DNA of 64,000 nt, taken from contig JABELC010000004.1 in the NCBI GenBank assembly GCA_028455995.1, positions 3,284,501 through 3,348,500 on the forward strand, given 5' to 3'. A model generated the notes under the pieces. It did not search any database. It was not told where the DNA came from and was given only the letters and a program-made list of their open reading frames with translations. Below are positions 13,154 through 24,934 of this stretch, piece by piece (position 1 is the first letter of the stretch; the number at the start of each line of letters is the position of its first letter). Both the position numbers and the translations under genes were made by a program. Origin of the DNA: Scleromitrula shiraiana (taxonomy: Eukaryota > Ascomycota > Leotiomycetes > Helotiales > Sclerotiniaceae).

Positions 13154-14576
13154 TCAATGATCATGACCAAACTGTGTCAAAAGCGGAATTAGCATTCCCC
13201 CAACCGCAGCCAACGTATCCCTCATCTGAGGTTTCGCCTGTTTACGACTGGACGTACTACCTCCGTCTAGATATCCGTTTGAGTTTGAGTGGTCGTGGGA
13301 TATTGAGTGCGTGGTGGGGTCTTCTTGCATGGAGTGCATGGCTACGTATCTGGTGGGTTTGTTAATTTTTGGGTATTTTTGAACTACTTTGAAGGACCAA
13401 AGGGGGGGAAATGAATAGATAGATAGATAGATAGGAAAGGGAAAGGGAAAGGGATAGGGGGTAGTAAAAGTCTTACAAAAATGTCCCCCCAGAAAACAAC
13501 AACAACATCCCCGTCCACCACTGACCCGTAACCCCCTCAACCTTCCCACCCCCCAGAATATGCACCAACAAAAATGTCCCAATCGCACCAAACGGCGCCG
13601 CCAAACTAAACACAATGAGATGTCCACGTGCCGCTCTCTTCGAAAGTCCCTGTTTCAAAAGCACGGATGTAAGTCCAAAGGCTGCAGGTGCCTTATGTAC
13701 CATGATGGCAATAAAAATAATAAATCCCAATTTCGTATTGGAAGTTGATGCGGATGCGCCCATGGCGATTCCATCAGCGGAGGCGTGGATGACGAGGCCG
13801 GTGGTGGTGGCTAGACTTCGGCTTTGTTTGGGACTGGGGGTGAGGGACTGTAGGAAACTGTCGGATTCTTCGTCGCTGGATGAGATGTTGGTGATTCCTT
13901 GGGATAGGTTGTTTAGGGAGATTTGGCGGGGTGGGGGTGGTGATTGGAGTTTTTCGGAGGCGTGGCGGGGAAGTTTGTCGATTAGGAACATGAGGATGAA
14001 GCCGAGGATTAATGATAGTCCTATGTAGAATGTTGGTGATTCTACTTCGTGTTCTTCCTCTATTGTTGTTGTTTGTTTCTCCTCGGATTTTCCTGATGTG
14101 CTATCCTCCTCTGGTAATGACTCTCTAGTCTTTATTTCCACCACCATTGGGTCCGAGGTATCAGTATCTCCTGGTATTTCGATAGAATTTCCCCGACGAA
14201 CGACCTGCGCTTTCTTCGAATATGTAACCCTATTGACCCCTCCAACCCATGACAATCCAACAGTTCTTTCTTGAACACCTAAACTCAAACTCCGAATTCC
14301 ATGAGAATGTGTCGCAGACCCCGCAGTATATACTGCCTCTATTCCTTCCGGTATGATAACAATCAATGAAGTTCCAACAAGTACTCCCATACCAATTGCA
14401 GAGATCAATCGAAGTTGGGATGGTGAAAGTGACATGGATAATGGAAGAGCTCCTGCAAGGAAAGAACTATACACCTCTATTAGTACAATCGTTACAATGA
14501 GCCCCTCATAATCAAATGCTCACCTTAAACACATAATCACGCTCAAAACGAGCAGCATAAATAAACCGTCTAACAT
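13154..14576 (-). CDS. ZIP-family metal transporter (ZIP9 / yeast Atx2-like)
   Basis: Membrane transporter of zinc or manganese. The ZIP9/Atx2 subgroup acts in the Golgi, moving metal toward the cytosol. Minus-strand exons are 14576-14524, 14466-13477 and 13349-13154, 412 residues. The N-terminus has a first helix (MLDGLFMLLVLSVIMCL), then LAGALPLSMSLS and GMGVLVGTSLIVIIPEGIEAVY, matching the ZIP9 subgroup order. A Ser/Glu-rich cytosolic loop of about 100 residues separates this from helix 4 onward. The pore signature has TTGLVIHASADGIAMGAS (helix IV His, Asp) and IFIAIMVHKAPAAFG (helix V His, Lys). The C-terminus ends in GHDH. The small first exon was chosen because its splice keeps frame and supplies the expected first helix. 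The gene is divergent from HAT1. Metal specificity is not shown by sequence. Confidence 0.92.
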
Positions 14577-15449
14577 CTTGAAGTACTCAAAGAATCCCTC
14601 TTATTCCTGAAAAACAAGTTGAACTTTTAAATCCATGAACTCCCTCTTTTTGCACCTTCAAACCTATATCGGCAATTCTGAAATTGGGTGTAAAGAACGT
14701 GGGTGTTACCGCCTCATTTCGACTTCAAGATGTAAATATAAACGATAGATTTCCTTTCGGCGATTGGAGAAAGGTTTATTATTTGTTTAATAAAATTTCC
14801 AAGGTCCTTGAAGATCTTCACTCCCTTTACAAAGAAATTGTAAATTGGTGGATGACAGATTGGATCTCTCTAATCTACGAGGCTGAACTAACCCCGATTT
14901 ATCCTTGTCAAGTAAATTTGAAAGTTTTCAAAAATATCCTTGGATTTATTTACGATTTATTTGTGATTTAATTACCATTTAGATATCATTTATTTACCGT
15001 TTATCATTGAAGTCGACAGACAGCTTTATAATCTTCTATAAAGTCAACCCCCAATTACAAAAAAGCCAAAATTTCCTACTAGTATTTGAGAGGGAAATAT
15101 CTAGAATATTACTCTATCTTAGATTTCATTCAATTACTTTACAGCCTTGCCAAGAATCGCAAAATCGAATCATACAGTAGTATACCCATAAGAATCTCAG
15201 CGAACTACCACGTGACTGTCATTCAATCTATTAATGTTCAAATGAAGCTCAGACATTATTGAAACTTCAAATTTAAATTGATTAATTGATTTACCCTATT
15301 TTAACGCGTCGCAAAATCAATCAACGCGCTTCTAAAGCTGAGATTCTCTAGATCTAGATAACCTTCTACTGCCCTTACTCCTCCATAAACCTACCATCAA
15401 AAAACATTTTACTCATCTCAACTGGTAGTATCTTCCATCAATCTTGAAT
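14577..15449. promoter_or_regulatory. divergent promoter region between the ZIP transporter and HAT1
   Basis: About 870 bp between the two start codons. An open frame at 14684-14971 exists but has no recognised domain and probably belongs to the untranslated or promoter region. No specific site could be assigned. Confidence 0.45.
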
Positions 15450-17209
15450 ATGCCAGATATCAGCGCGGATTGTAAGTATTTTTTAATGCTTTCTTTTTTA
15501 TGTCAATATTTCACTGCATATTGGCGCAAACTGCTTGCGCCGCATACCATTGAGACTTCATCATCATTCATTTCTCAATGAAATACATCTTCAAGCTTAG
15601 AAGCAATATCAAAGCTAACGATGTGCTTATTAGGGTCGGCCGATGCGAATGAAGCAGTTCAGATCTCGCTCGTAACATCCGGTCAAGATGGAATACAATC
15701 ACTTCATACATTCAACCCAAAATTCACCTATTCTATATTCGGAAACGAAGAAAGCATCTTTGGCTACCAAAATCTCAACATAAATCTCAGATACAGTTCC
15801 AATGATATGCGACCGGGTTTGCAAATCACATATAACAAAAAGTTCAAGCCAGTTGGAGATATTGAGCCAGAAGACTTAAAGGAAATTTTGGAACAATTCT
15901 TACCGAAGAGTATGTACTTCAATGCTAGAGCTGCCTTAGTTCTCCCACTTACCATTTCATAGCTGCTTTTGAAAAGACTAGTGTATTCGAATCTGCAGTA
16001 GCGGCTGTACCACAGGATTGGCACCCTCCCGGAGAACTATATCAGGCATACGAGGCTGATGGAGAAACGTTCGAGATATGGAAGGGAAGTCTTTCCGATC
16101 CTGCTATTAAACAATTGGTCAAACGTATACAAATCCTCGTACCATTTTTCATTGAAGGTGGAACATTACTAGAGATTGACGAGGTAGAATCGGAATCCGA
16201 TCTCGATCGTTGGACTATATTCTTCCTATACAACAAAAACACTGCGACGGGAAATGAAGGACTCTCGCCTTACACATTCATGGGTTATTCAACCATTTAT
16301 CGCTATTACTTTTACACTCCAGTCTCTCCACCTCAGTCCCCCAATGGTGAAAAGGCAACTCCAGACTTCACTCTACCCATTGAAGGAGTAACCTTTTCAT
16401 CTCTACCCTGTCGCTCTCGAATCTCTCAATTCATCATTTTACCTCCCTTCCAAGGCAAAGGAACCGGATCTCGTTTCTACAACGCCATTTTCGATTACTA
16501 CTACAACGACCCCAATACCCGAGAAATCACAGTCGAAGACCCCAACGAAATATTTGACGATCTCCGCGATATAAACGATCTAGCCCGACTTCGCAAAAAT
16601 CCCTCTTTTCTCGCCCTAACGCTAAACCCAGGTGTCAAAATCGACTCCAAAGGTGCCGCCCCAGATAATCACAACATTATCCAAGGAGACTACGAGCAAG
16701 TACGAATAGCCAGTAAAATCGCGCCTCGCCAATTTGCGCGCGTTCACGAAATGCAATTACTTTCCCAACTTCCCGCCAGTGTTAAACAGGCTCCTTTATC
16801 CTCAGATGAAGATGAAGAAGAATCATTGTCGAAATCTAAAGCTAAAGCTAAGAATTCTATGGCTCCCCCACCGAGGAAAGAAGATCAACATCTTTATCAT
16901 TTGTGGAAATTGTTGGTTAAACAGAGGTTATATAGACATAATAAGGATCTTTTGAAGCAGATGGAGAGGGAGGAGAGGATTATTAAGTTGGAAGAGACGA
17001 TGAGGGGGGTGGAGATTGGGTATGGACCATTGATCGGGGCGGTTGATAGGAGGGATGAGAGGGAGAAGGAGAGTGGAAGTGGAGGTGGAGGTGAGGGGGC
17101 TAATGGGGAGGTTAATGGAAAGGTAAAGGGAAAGAAGAGAGCGGTGGATGAGGACTCGGATGATGGGGCTGGTGAACCTTTAGCGAAGAGATCTAAATCC
17201 GGTATTTGA
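15450..17209 (+). CDS. HAT1: histone acetyltransferase type B catalytic subunit
   Basis: Acetylates newly made histone H4 (K5/K12 in studied organisms) before deposition, normally with the WD40 partner Hat2. Exons 15450-15471, 15634-15909 and 15963-17209 give 514 residues. The first exon encodes only seven residues plus one base of the next codon, and the splice restores MPDISADW. The N-terminal HAT1 domain (about 8-200) has FNPKFTYSIFG and the long IPEGVTF-like strand region. The GNAT acetyl-CoA loop is QGKGTG at about 263-268, followed by the HAT1-specific ITVEDPNEIFDDLRD. The C-terminal half is helical and charged, ending in an acidic Ser/Glu stretch and a basic KKRAVDEDS...KRSK tail that could be a nuclear signal. 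It is longer than yeast Hat1 because of this tail. It ends converging on the P5C reductase gene. Confidence 0.95.
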
Positions 17210-17787
17210 GTTAGAGGTTTGGTCTAGGGGATCAGTTAGGCGGTAATTTTTCAGTGTGTACTAAGAATAGGGATGAGCGGATGGATAAATTGCGGGTATG
17301 GGTGTTTAGGAGTTGATTTTATCTTATTTTCTCTTTGGCACGCAAAATGATATCATGGTTTTGTTTGGACGGGTATGAGGATGGTGAAAAGATGAGGATG
17401 AGGATGATGATAGGATGGGGTCGGATGTATTATACATATTCATAAGATACAATACAATACAATACAATGCATGCTCTGCATACCTACACATACCGGGAGA
17501 GAAGTCATTCGGTTCATGTTTGGGGAATAGTATTGTGTTGCAATTTTGTATTGTCTGTTTTGTCTATTCCTTACTATTGATAAACGTATTTTTCCTTCCG
17601 AGTTACGCCCAGCGGCACTATTTTGCTGGGCTTTTTTTGAGATTTTGAAACTCCTGTCGGATTCCCGAGCCCATGTCCAAACTAATACCAATCTCATATC
17701 CCAATCCTGTTTTCCATTCCCATATCCCAATGCCATATTCCAATGCAAACCCAAACCCCAAAGCTCAGAAACATCCCCTGTCCCTCA
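17210..17787. other. convergent 3' intergenic region
   Basis: About 580 bp between the stops of HAT1 and P5C reductase, with short GATGAG and (ATACA)n runs near 17390-17470. No gene or clear terminator motif recognised. Confidence 0.5.
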
Positions 17788-19192
17788 TCAAAACCTCGTC
17801 CCATTAACCCCCTGCACGCCCATCCCCAACTGCCCCGCCACAACCGTAGCCTCCCTCACCGCCCTCGCCACCGTCCCCCTCACCCTCCCCTCCTCCAACA
17901 CCAACAACCCCCCTATCGTGCACCCCCCCGGCGTACTAACCTTATCCCTCAACAGCGCCGGATGTTCGCCATTTAGCACCAACCCCGCCGCGCCCCTCAT
18001 CGTCTGCGCCGCCATTTTCTGCGCCTCTGCGCGCGGCAACCCCATGGCGACGGCGCCGTCGATGGTGGCTTCGAGCATGAGCGCGAAGAAGGCGGGGCCG
18101 CTGCCGCAGAGCGCGGTGCTGGCGTCCATGGTGGACGAGGGGAGGAAGACCACGGACCCGATGCGCGTGAATATCCAGGTGAGGAGGGAGGAGGTTTCGG
18201 GGGAGAGGGGGGTGCATGTGGTGGAGATTACGGTCATGGATTCGCGGATTTGGGAGGCGGTGTTGGGCATGGCGCGGACGATTGTGCAGCGGTTTTGGCT
18301 TTGGGGGCTGTTTTCGATGGAGGTTGATGATGAAGATGGTGAGGGTGATTCGTACAGTATTTCGGTGATTTGATCTTCCGTTACTCCGGCGCAGATGCTG
18401 ATTAGGAGTTTTCCAGATAGGGCGGATATCATGCCGGGTTCAGAGAGGACTTCTTTTACCATGTAAGGTTTGCAGCAGAGGAGAACGATATCTGCTTGTT
18501 TGACGGCGGGGACATTATCGTTTTGCACGATGGTGATGTTGTTCAGGTGGGTGGAGAGGGCGTGTTTTACTTTTTTGGCGGATTCAGGACGGCGGACGCA
18601 CGCGATGAATTTAGAAGGGAGACGAGTGGGGAGCTCGGTGGGGTGGGCGGGAGTGGATGTACCGGATGCGGTGGTGGATTGAGATTGGGGGATAGAGGGG
18701 AGTGAGGTGAGAGATGTTAGGATGCCGGAGAGGATGGCTATTCCCATTGTTCCTGTAGGGAAGAATTAGCTTGGGTTTTGTAGTTGGTTCATGATAAAAT
18801 TGGCTCAGGTTGTAATTAATTGGATTCAATATCTCGTTCAGTTGTTAGGCAGAAGAATGATGAATATCAACTTTGATTTCATGTCTTGTTTGAGTATCTG
18901 TGTGAGTTATGAGAATGTAGACGAATGTATGACTCTGATTTCTATATATCTTCCCATTTACTTAAATCAGAGATTTTGAATGATAAATTTCCCTCCATAT
19001 CACCTTCCCCAACTTGCTTTAGAGTATGCTTCGGAGCAATGAACCCAAAAATCAATCTCATCCCAATTTTCAAGTGAATTTGGAAAGGATAGATCTCTAC
19101 CTTGAGAGAGCAAATGAATCATAAATAAACATACCACAACCAAGAACTGTCAAAGTCATTTCAGATTCTGCGCTTTCTAACGAAGTACTCAT
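17788..19192 (-). CDS. PRO3: pyrroline-5-carboxylate reductase
   Basis: Last step of proline synthesis: NAD(P)H-dependent reduction of pyrroline-5-carboxylate, in the cytosol of yeast. Two exons on the minus strand, 19192-19135 and 18752-17788, 340 residues. The splice falls inside the Rossmann dinucleotide loop and rebuilds LTVLGCGTMGIAIL (residues 14-27), which fixes both exons and the start. Further family signatures: VRAMPNTASQIRESMTV near the middle, then STMDASTALCGSGPAFF, MGLPRAEAQKMAAQTMRGAA and the C-terminal STPGGCTIGGL. The intron is 382 bp, unusually long for this window. The 3' half of the gene is much more G/C-rich than its surroundings, which opens a long but spurious frame on the plus strand. 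Divergent from CTK3, with 238 bp between the starts. No defect seen. Confidence 0.95.
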
Positions 19193-19430
19193 TTTGATGT
19201 TATTCTCAATTCAAAAATCTAGAAGAAATCAAATGTAAGATATAACTCAATTTCTTTGATTCAATACAATAACTTTGTCTTTGATAGATATCCTAACCAT
19301 GCTCAATAGCAACAAGACCAAAACCAAAATTCCCCCACAATCAAAACAACCGTACGGAAGTACATCCCTCGCATCCCACCACAAATTCTCACCGCCTAAC
19401 AAATCCGGTTAGATTACAGATTATCAAAAC

Positions 19431-20384
19431 ATGGATCCTCGTTCTCACCAATCTCATAATTCCAGCTCAAATCAAAATGTAACTGCGACTGCGACTGCCA
19501 CTGCTAACAAAAAATCACCACTTCCTTCGATTGCAGATCGAGGCCATCTTAAGGCCACCTCCGGAATCAGAATGGATCCTTTCGAAGTACGAATTCGCTT
19601 TACGCAATACTTGCAACATTTAAATGCAAGTGTTACGAGTGCGAATAAGACGGCGCAATATGCTTTGAAGTATAGGGATATGGATGAGGATTTACATAGT
19701 TGTATTTTGGAGCAGTTGGAAAGGGTGAGTTAATATTTGATACGGGCCTCTATAAAGAGTTAAGCTAATCATGTATTACAGAATTCAATGAACAATAGGG
19801 CGAATATAATGTACTTCATCGAGATTCTTTGCGACATGGCATCTAGAGAAGGTCACGACGATTACGTACGAATGATCCAAAGAGATATTTTACGAGTAGT
19901 CGATGCAGTTGCCCCCGAAGATGGATCCGGAGCAGCCAATGTAAAAGTGGTACGAAAAGTTCTCCAAGGACTGCAACAAAAATCTTTCCTCCTGGCTCAA
20001 ACCGTCCTCGAAATCGAAGAATGTCTCAAGGAACGCGATACCCTTCCCGATGCGCTCATGTCTTCACCGCCCGCTGATACTGAGATGAACGGGAATCCTG
20101 CCTCGCAAAATGCTACCCCTAGGCCGGGGAAAACAAATGGTTTTGTGAGGTTGGATAAAAAACAGATTGAGCAGAGGATAGAGGAGGATAGAGAGAGACA
20201 TAAGCGGTTAAGGGAACATATTTGGGCTGTACCAGCTGGAGGAGATGATGCGGAGTTTGAGAAATTATGGGAGGAGACAAGCGATTTAGGTGAAGACGAT
20301 AGTATTCTATATGAAGAGGAAGCAATGGAAAGAAAGGAGGCCGGTAAAGAGTGGAGAGAAGAACAGAGGGTCCGTTATGAATGA
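19431..20384 (+). CDS. CTK3: CTD kinase subunit gamma (CTDK-I, Ctk3/Lsg1)
   Basis: Regulatory subunit of the CTDK-I kinase, which phosphorylates Ser2 of the RNA polymerase II C-terminal domain during elongation. Two exons, 19431-19724 and 19782-20384, 298 residues. After a low-complexity N-terminus (Thr/Ala/Asn-rich) comes the CID-like helical domain, MDPFEVRIRFTQYLQHLNAS at about 44-63 and NRANIMYFIEILCDMASREG after the junction. The C-terminal conserved block includes VRKVLQGLQQKSFLLAQTVLEIEECLKERD, then a charged helical tail. The splice keeps ERNSMNNRAN in frame. Family identification rests on this combination of domain wording and length. Shares a 238 bp divergent promoter with P5C reductase. 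The other subunits (Ctk1, Ctk2) are not in the window. Confidence 0.88.
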
Positions 20385-21203
20385 TATCACTCTGGGTATA
20401 TAGGCGTTTGATCCAACATGGGAAATATTGGCGTTGTATGATATTACAGTGGCGGTCTTGCGGCATCCGGCATCTGGCATTTTTCTTGGGTGGCGTTCAT
20501 TATGAATCTGCTATGCAGACATATATACCGATTGGTTTCTGGAGATTTTATCTACCTTTTTGTACAGGTATATAGGAGAGTCTGTCTTGATGAAGTTGCG
20601 AGAATACCCATTCGAGATATTTCTTTGGGATTCGGAAATCTCCGTTCACTTTGTCTTATTGAAACATTATTTGCTTAGGATTTGGTCCTCTTGTTCGAAG
20701 TAGGCAAGAACGAGATTCTTGGTGACTTCTTGATACACTTGTGCCAAATATTAGTCGGCAAAAGTTGCAGCACTGATATCTCTCATCATAATTCTTACAA
20801 CTTACAACAATGCTATTTTCCAACAACATCATCATCAAGAAAGCATCTTTCATGTGTACCAAAATTTATACTTTTTTCCAAGTTAGTTTTGCCCAACATT
20901 TGAGATTATTTCTACGCAATACATCAATCATCCAAGATTCAGATCATAATCACTCATGTGACATGAAGTGTATGAGTATCATCTTCATCCTTCTTGTGTG
21001 GGGGATTGGGAATGCACCGAAATGGTAAAGGAAAGCAAACAAAACCTGGAGAATAACCAACACTATGATGAATTGTGCAACTTTCGTTTATTCCTTAATG
21101 TTCATTCAGTCATTAGCCATAATTCTTGCAGTTTCGGTACTTGTTTAAGCATATATTGATTGCGCCGTAGGGCCTAAATTCTGGGCCAAGCGGCAGTGTA
21201 TGA
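20385..21203. other. intergenic, no gene seen
   Basis: About 0.8 kb after CTK3. Open frames are short and without domains. Composition is intermediate and no tandem repeats stand out. Confidence 0.5.
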
Positions 21204-21437
21204 GAAATCCTTCAATTACGCGCTTCCAAAACTTTCTTTGCAAAAGCCCAATGGATCTTATTGAAGCAAATATCTGCCATCTCTCAAGATGAGAATCAAA
21301 AGATTAAGATGATGTCTAGTTGGCATGAATTAGAAAATAATTTGGGTTTATTCGATTGGAAGATCAGAAAGTATGGTTCTTATGAATATCTCACCGGGTC
21401 ATTGCGGGTATTACTCAGTACTATAACTACCGCATAG
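21204..21437 (+). pseudogene. possible exon fragment of unknown gene
   Basis: An open frame bounded by stops at 21201-21203 and 21435-21437 has coding-like residue use in its second half (SSWHELENNLGLFDWKIRKY, then GSYEYLTGSLRVLLSTITTA). It has no ATG at the front and no obvious continuation. It may be a remnant of the same locus as the broken gene at 22259. Function not recognised. Confidence 0.25.
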
Positions 21438-21512
21438 TGTCTAGCCCTTTAACTTATTCACGTAGACAAGCAAGCAAGGCCGAGCTAGAATGAAGGCCGG
21501 AGGTCAATCATA

Positions 21513-21871
21513 TTACACCTCGTTTGGTTTGATACTCATAGGGCGTTTGTTCTCTAGTGATCTGATTCGTTTTTCGTCTACCAAGTGGTAGAAAGCGATA
21601 ACCGCATCCTCAATCGCAGCCATTACATCAAGTCGGGAATCCAACTATAAGAAGAGGAATTCTTGTAATGTATAGTTTCCAATGCCTAATATGAACATAC
21701 CTTCAACTTATAACGACATGTGCCATCTCTATGAATATCACATCTTCTACGTTGATGGGGATCCGATATATACCGCATGGGCACCACCATGCGGTTACCT
21801 TGCCTGAGGACGCCCCATACATAGTTATTAACAGGCATATCAAAGGAGCTTATGAAGGCTTTAAAATACAT
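21513..21871 (-). CDS. small hypothetical protein, two exons
   Basis: Minus-strand exons 21871-21701 and 21644-21513 flank a clean 56 bp intron (GTATGT...TTATAG) and give 100 residues. The join is phase 0 and reads RDGTCRYKLK then LDSRLDVMAAIEDAVIAFYH. The second exon looks like an amphipathic helix followed by a Lys/Arg-rich tail and a stop. No domain was recognised. The start at 21871 is simply the first ATG; the true gene could begin further upstream or this could be the 3' remnant of a larger gene, as neighbouring loci are broken. The good splice site in coding phase is the main support. Confidence 0.45.
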
Positions 21872-22258
21872 CAGAATAAAAAGGTCTAAATTTTAAGTTT
21901 TGGCAGGCAAGCATGGAAGGTTTAAAATCTTGATTATCTACAATAATAAGTCTTAGTGTTCATAAGTCCGTATCTTTCAAGGTATCAGCCTTTCAAGTCT
22001 TTCCAAAAGGGTTCAAAGTTATTCATCTCGGATACATCCGAAACAATTTCTACGAGGCTTTTTGTTCTAGAACAGATGGTAATAATGTTTCCAACTTTGT
22101 GAAAGAACTTTCTGACGTGGGACATCGTTTCTGTAACACCATGAACTACTGCTACCATAAACATCATGGACTGGATATAACAGTTTTTGTAAGTATTAAC
22201 TTTCATGAATTTCTGCTGAAACATTTTGAAATGGATTCTGGCCAAAAGAAATGTCTAG

Positions 22259-22973
22259 AGGAGGATTGCTCTGCCTGATCTTTATTTCTCGTTTCGGGCA
22301 TGGTTAGTCTGGCGATCAAACAATACGCTCTCCGAAAAACAAGAACTCCGTGGCAACGATCCACCATTGATAGAAGTAACTAAAGAGACATTAAGCGGCT
22401 TCTCTCAATCCAGTTTCAGGGACTGGACACCTAGACACGTAAGCAGGTCATCAGCAGCAGCAGCAAAAGAGAAAGAAGAAATCAAGGCCAAGAAACATTA
22501 GTTGACAAGAAATGCAGCTTCGGAAAACTCATACTCCTGGGGGCGTCAAAAACAATATGATCAGGTTGAGGCAGCCCACCTGGAATGGCTTGAATATGCT
22601 AGGAAGGATAGGAGGTATCTGATTGATGGACGAAGTAGGACTGGTGATGATAGCTTCATCTACATCTTCAGATCAAAATCCTTTTTCTTCTACTCCCTCT
22701 AGTCGAAAATATAGTTCATCTACATATTCATATCCAACGCCATCTCAGAGGGACTCTCGTACCTCGAGTCAGTATTCTGTTATTGAACCGGATGGAAGTA
22801 TATCTAGGCCTCATCGTCGTAATCATAAGAGTAATAGCAATAGTAGAAGCTACGATGATGGGGGATATGAAAATGGAAATGGGAAGGTGAGAGAAAAGTC
22901 TGGTGGGATTAAGAATCGGTGGGAGCAGAGAAGAGATCACATAGAGAAGAGAAGAAGATCGGGGATCTTATAG
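22259..22973 (+). pseudogene. disrupted Ser-rich hypothetical gene
   Basis: From a possible acceptor at 22257-22258 one frame reads ALPDLYFSFRAWLVWRSNN... to AAAAKEKEEIKAKKH, then hits TAG at 22499-22501. The same frame reopens (YDQVEAAHLEWLEYARKDRR) and slides near 22640 into the +1 frame, which continues as a Ser/Arg-rich tail (TPSQRDSRTSSQYSVIEPDG) to the stop at 22971. Coding character on both sides of the nonsense codon, plus the frame change, argues for a decayed gene. TAG could derive from CAG by a C-to-T change. Family unknown. An intron hiding the stop was tested (22438-22515) but leads to a poor frame. Confidence 0.45.
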
Positions 22974-23838
22974 AGAGCTTGATGAGCGGAGGTGGGGATA
23001 GGTGATAGATGGGTTGGTTTATTGCTTGGACTTTGTGGGGGAAGGGATGTGGAAAGGAGGACTGGTTTGATGAATCGATTTCATTGATTGCTTTTTGGAT
23101 TTCTTCCTTGGTGCTTTTTTTGGGAGGGAATGGAGTATTCTTTTTTCTGTTTTTTCTTTCGCGAGAGGGTTCTTTTTGAGCGAGTATTATGAGTTGAGGC
23201 GGTTGTAATTGGATGGATCGAGTTATAAGAAAATTTGAGTATTTGGATTAACTTGTGATGATTTATGATATTATACTTTTAGTTAAATTTGTCTTGTGTT
23301 CTTTATGTTTCTGTTTCTGTTTCTGTTCTTGAATTTAGTTGAGTTTTGATAGAAGTGGATGATTTTTATTATTCTAGTAAAAGTGTAACTATTCTAAGAT
23401 TCTCCTCAAGGGAGACTAGGTGGTAGCAGGCAATGCTACTAGCGTAGCTTACTAAGGATTCTAACACGTTTAATATTATTCATTCATTTACGTTTTTCTT
23501 TTACTTCATTTCAGTATAAATATTTTCATAATATCAAAGTTGATGCTCTGTCCCCCCCATGCCCCTACGGTCGCCGAATCAAATGCACACTTCTGCTTGT
23601 CGCACATTTCCAATACCCTGGGGGATCCTGGCGAAAGTTCTTAATTTCAAGACCAGATCCTGTTTCACATAGAATTTGCGGCGACAGCAAAAAGTCCAGT
23701 TCCTGCCATCATCCACATTTCGAGATTCTCACCACGGCCTGCAACGCCATTCTCGGGAGCTGTCGTCATCTAGACTATTGGGAGTGAAGTTGCTCTTATA
23801 AGAGTCGTTGCAGTTGCTTTCATGCTCGTAGAACCTGA
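22974..23838. other. intergenic, no gene seen
   Basis: About 0.9 kb, T/G-rich in the left part (22980-23350). No RNA gene, element end or credible frame was found. Confidence 0.5.
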
Positions 23839-24481
23839 TTATGATGCAGGGGAAGTGGTTGTCGTGGTCACAACCTCAGCACCACAGGCAGCAAATATAA
23901 TAGTCTCGATCAACCAAGTTGGTCCCCCAGGTAGCTCGAACATAGCATTGTACCAGCCATTAAGAAATTTTGTGGCAAGTTGGACTGAGTTTGAGCTATG
24001 CGTAGCCCATCAAGCACATGCTGCGTTGCCATGTCTAGGAAGAGTAGCAAGTCAATAAACGCTCGTGTCAATATGTCTCTGGTGCGAGATCTGAGATGCT
24101 TCGCTCGTGAGGTGCCATATTTATTGCTTCATGAACTCACAGTTGATAATTTGGAAGCACAGAGGCTGATGCAGCAGTGGTGAATTTGCATCAAACCTCC
24201 TGTGCTGGGAAACATCCACCATTGATACGATCAATTCAGGTCAAGGTGAATGACTCGATCAGCTTGTCTCCATATGAATCAAGGACATCGAGTAGGCTGC
24301 CTGTTGGTTTGGGCACATCAAAGTACTGAGTGAGGTTCGCTGGTACACATTGCCATGGATCGCGGGTTATGGTCGGCTGAACGGTCGGCAATACTGTTTC
24401 ATGAATTGCAGGATCTGTCCAGGCATTCATGATCCTCAATGTTGCGGCAATAGTCAAAAATGTGACAGTGTGTGTTATCAT
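23839..24481 (-). pseudogene. decayed fungal secreted-protein gene (DUF7735-like)
   Basis: The minus strand opens at 24481 with a hydrophobic N-terminus (HTVTFLTIAATLRIMNAW, signal-peptide-like), then DPWQCVPANLTQYFDVPKPT and LDVLDSYGDKLIES before a stop at 24236. Beyond the break, in other frames, come CKFTTAASASVLPNYQ and NGWYNAMFELPGGPTWLIET, then a Thr-rich end with a stop at 23839. This order (signal peptide, Cys-containing segment, W-C-x-F-T-T-A-A-x-x-S-V-L-P, N-x-W-Y-N, P-G-G) matches small secreted fungal proteins of the DUF7735 kind as I remember them. At least three stops or frame changes are present. One stop stands where Trp is expected before CKFTTAA, so TGG to TGA. Clearly non-functional as read; the family name is moderately sure. 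Confidence 0.62.
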
Positions 24482-24934
24482 ATCGATGCCGATTTTGCTC
24501 AGTGAATTCTGGCGACTTGCGAAAAGAAATGGATTATCAAATATTAAAAACAGTAAAGAGGTTGATGCAAACTTGACAAAGTTTCAACGTAAACAACGTT
24601 GTTATAACATTGCTATAACAGGAGATCTCGGGTAATTTGACCTTCTCAGAACTTCTTTCCATTAGGTATTGAACGCATCTCGATCTTACTAAGATATTTC
24701 TCGGAAACACTAATTTCTTCAAATAACCAATTACTAAAAGTTTCGTTGCTGTGCCCCTTATTACCTGCAGATTGCCAACCACTCGGCTTGGGCCGATTCA
24801 AGTGAGGAAAAATAGCCTCTGCACGCTAGCATTTAATATTACTTACCTACTATGCCAAGAGCTTGGCGAGGCTCGAAGTTCGTTACCCGTCGACCTCAAC
24901 TATCAACATCAAGAAAATCAGCAAGTACCTTAAA

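Noticed and set aside
17546..18373. Long open frame on the plus strand (275 codons)
   Set aside because: It lies antisense to the P5C reductase exon, whose minus-strand protein has all family motifs; the plus frame is a by-product of the G/C-rich codons there.
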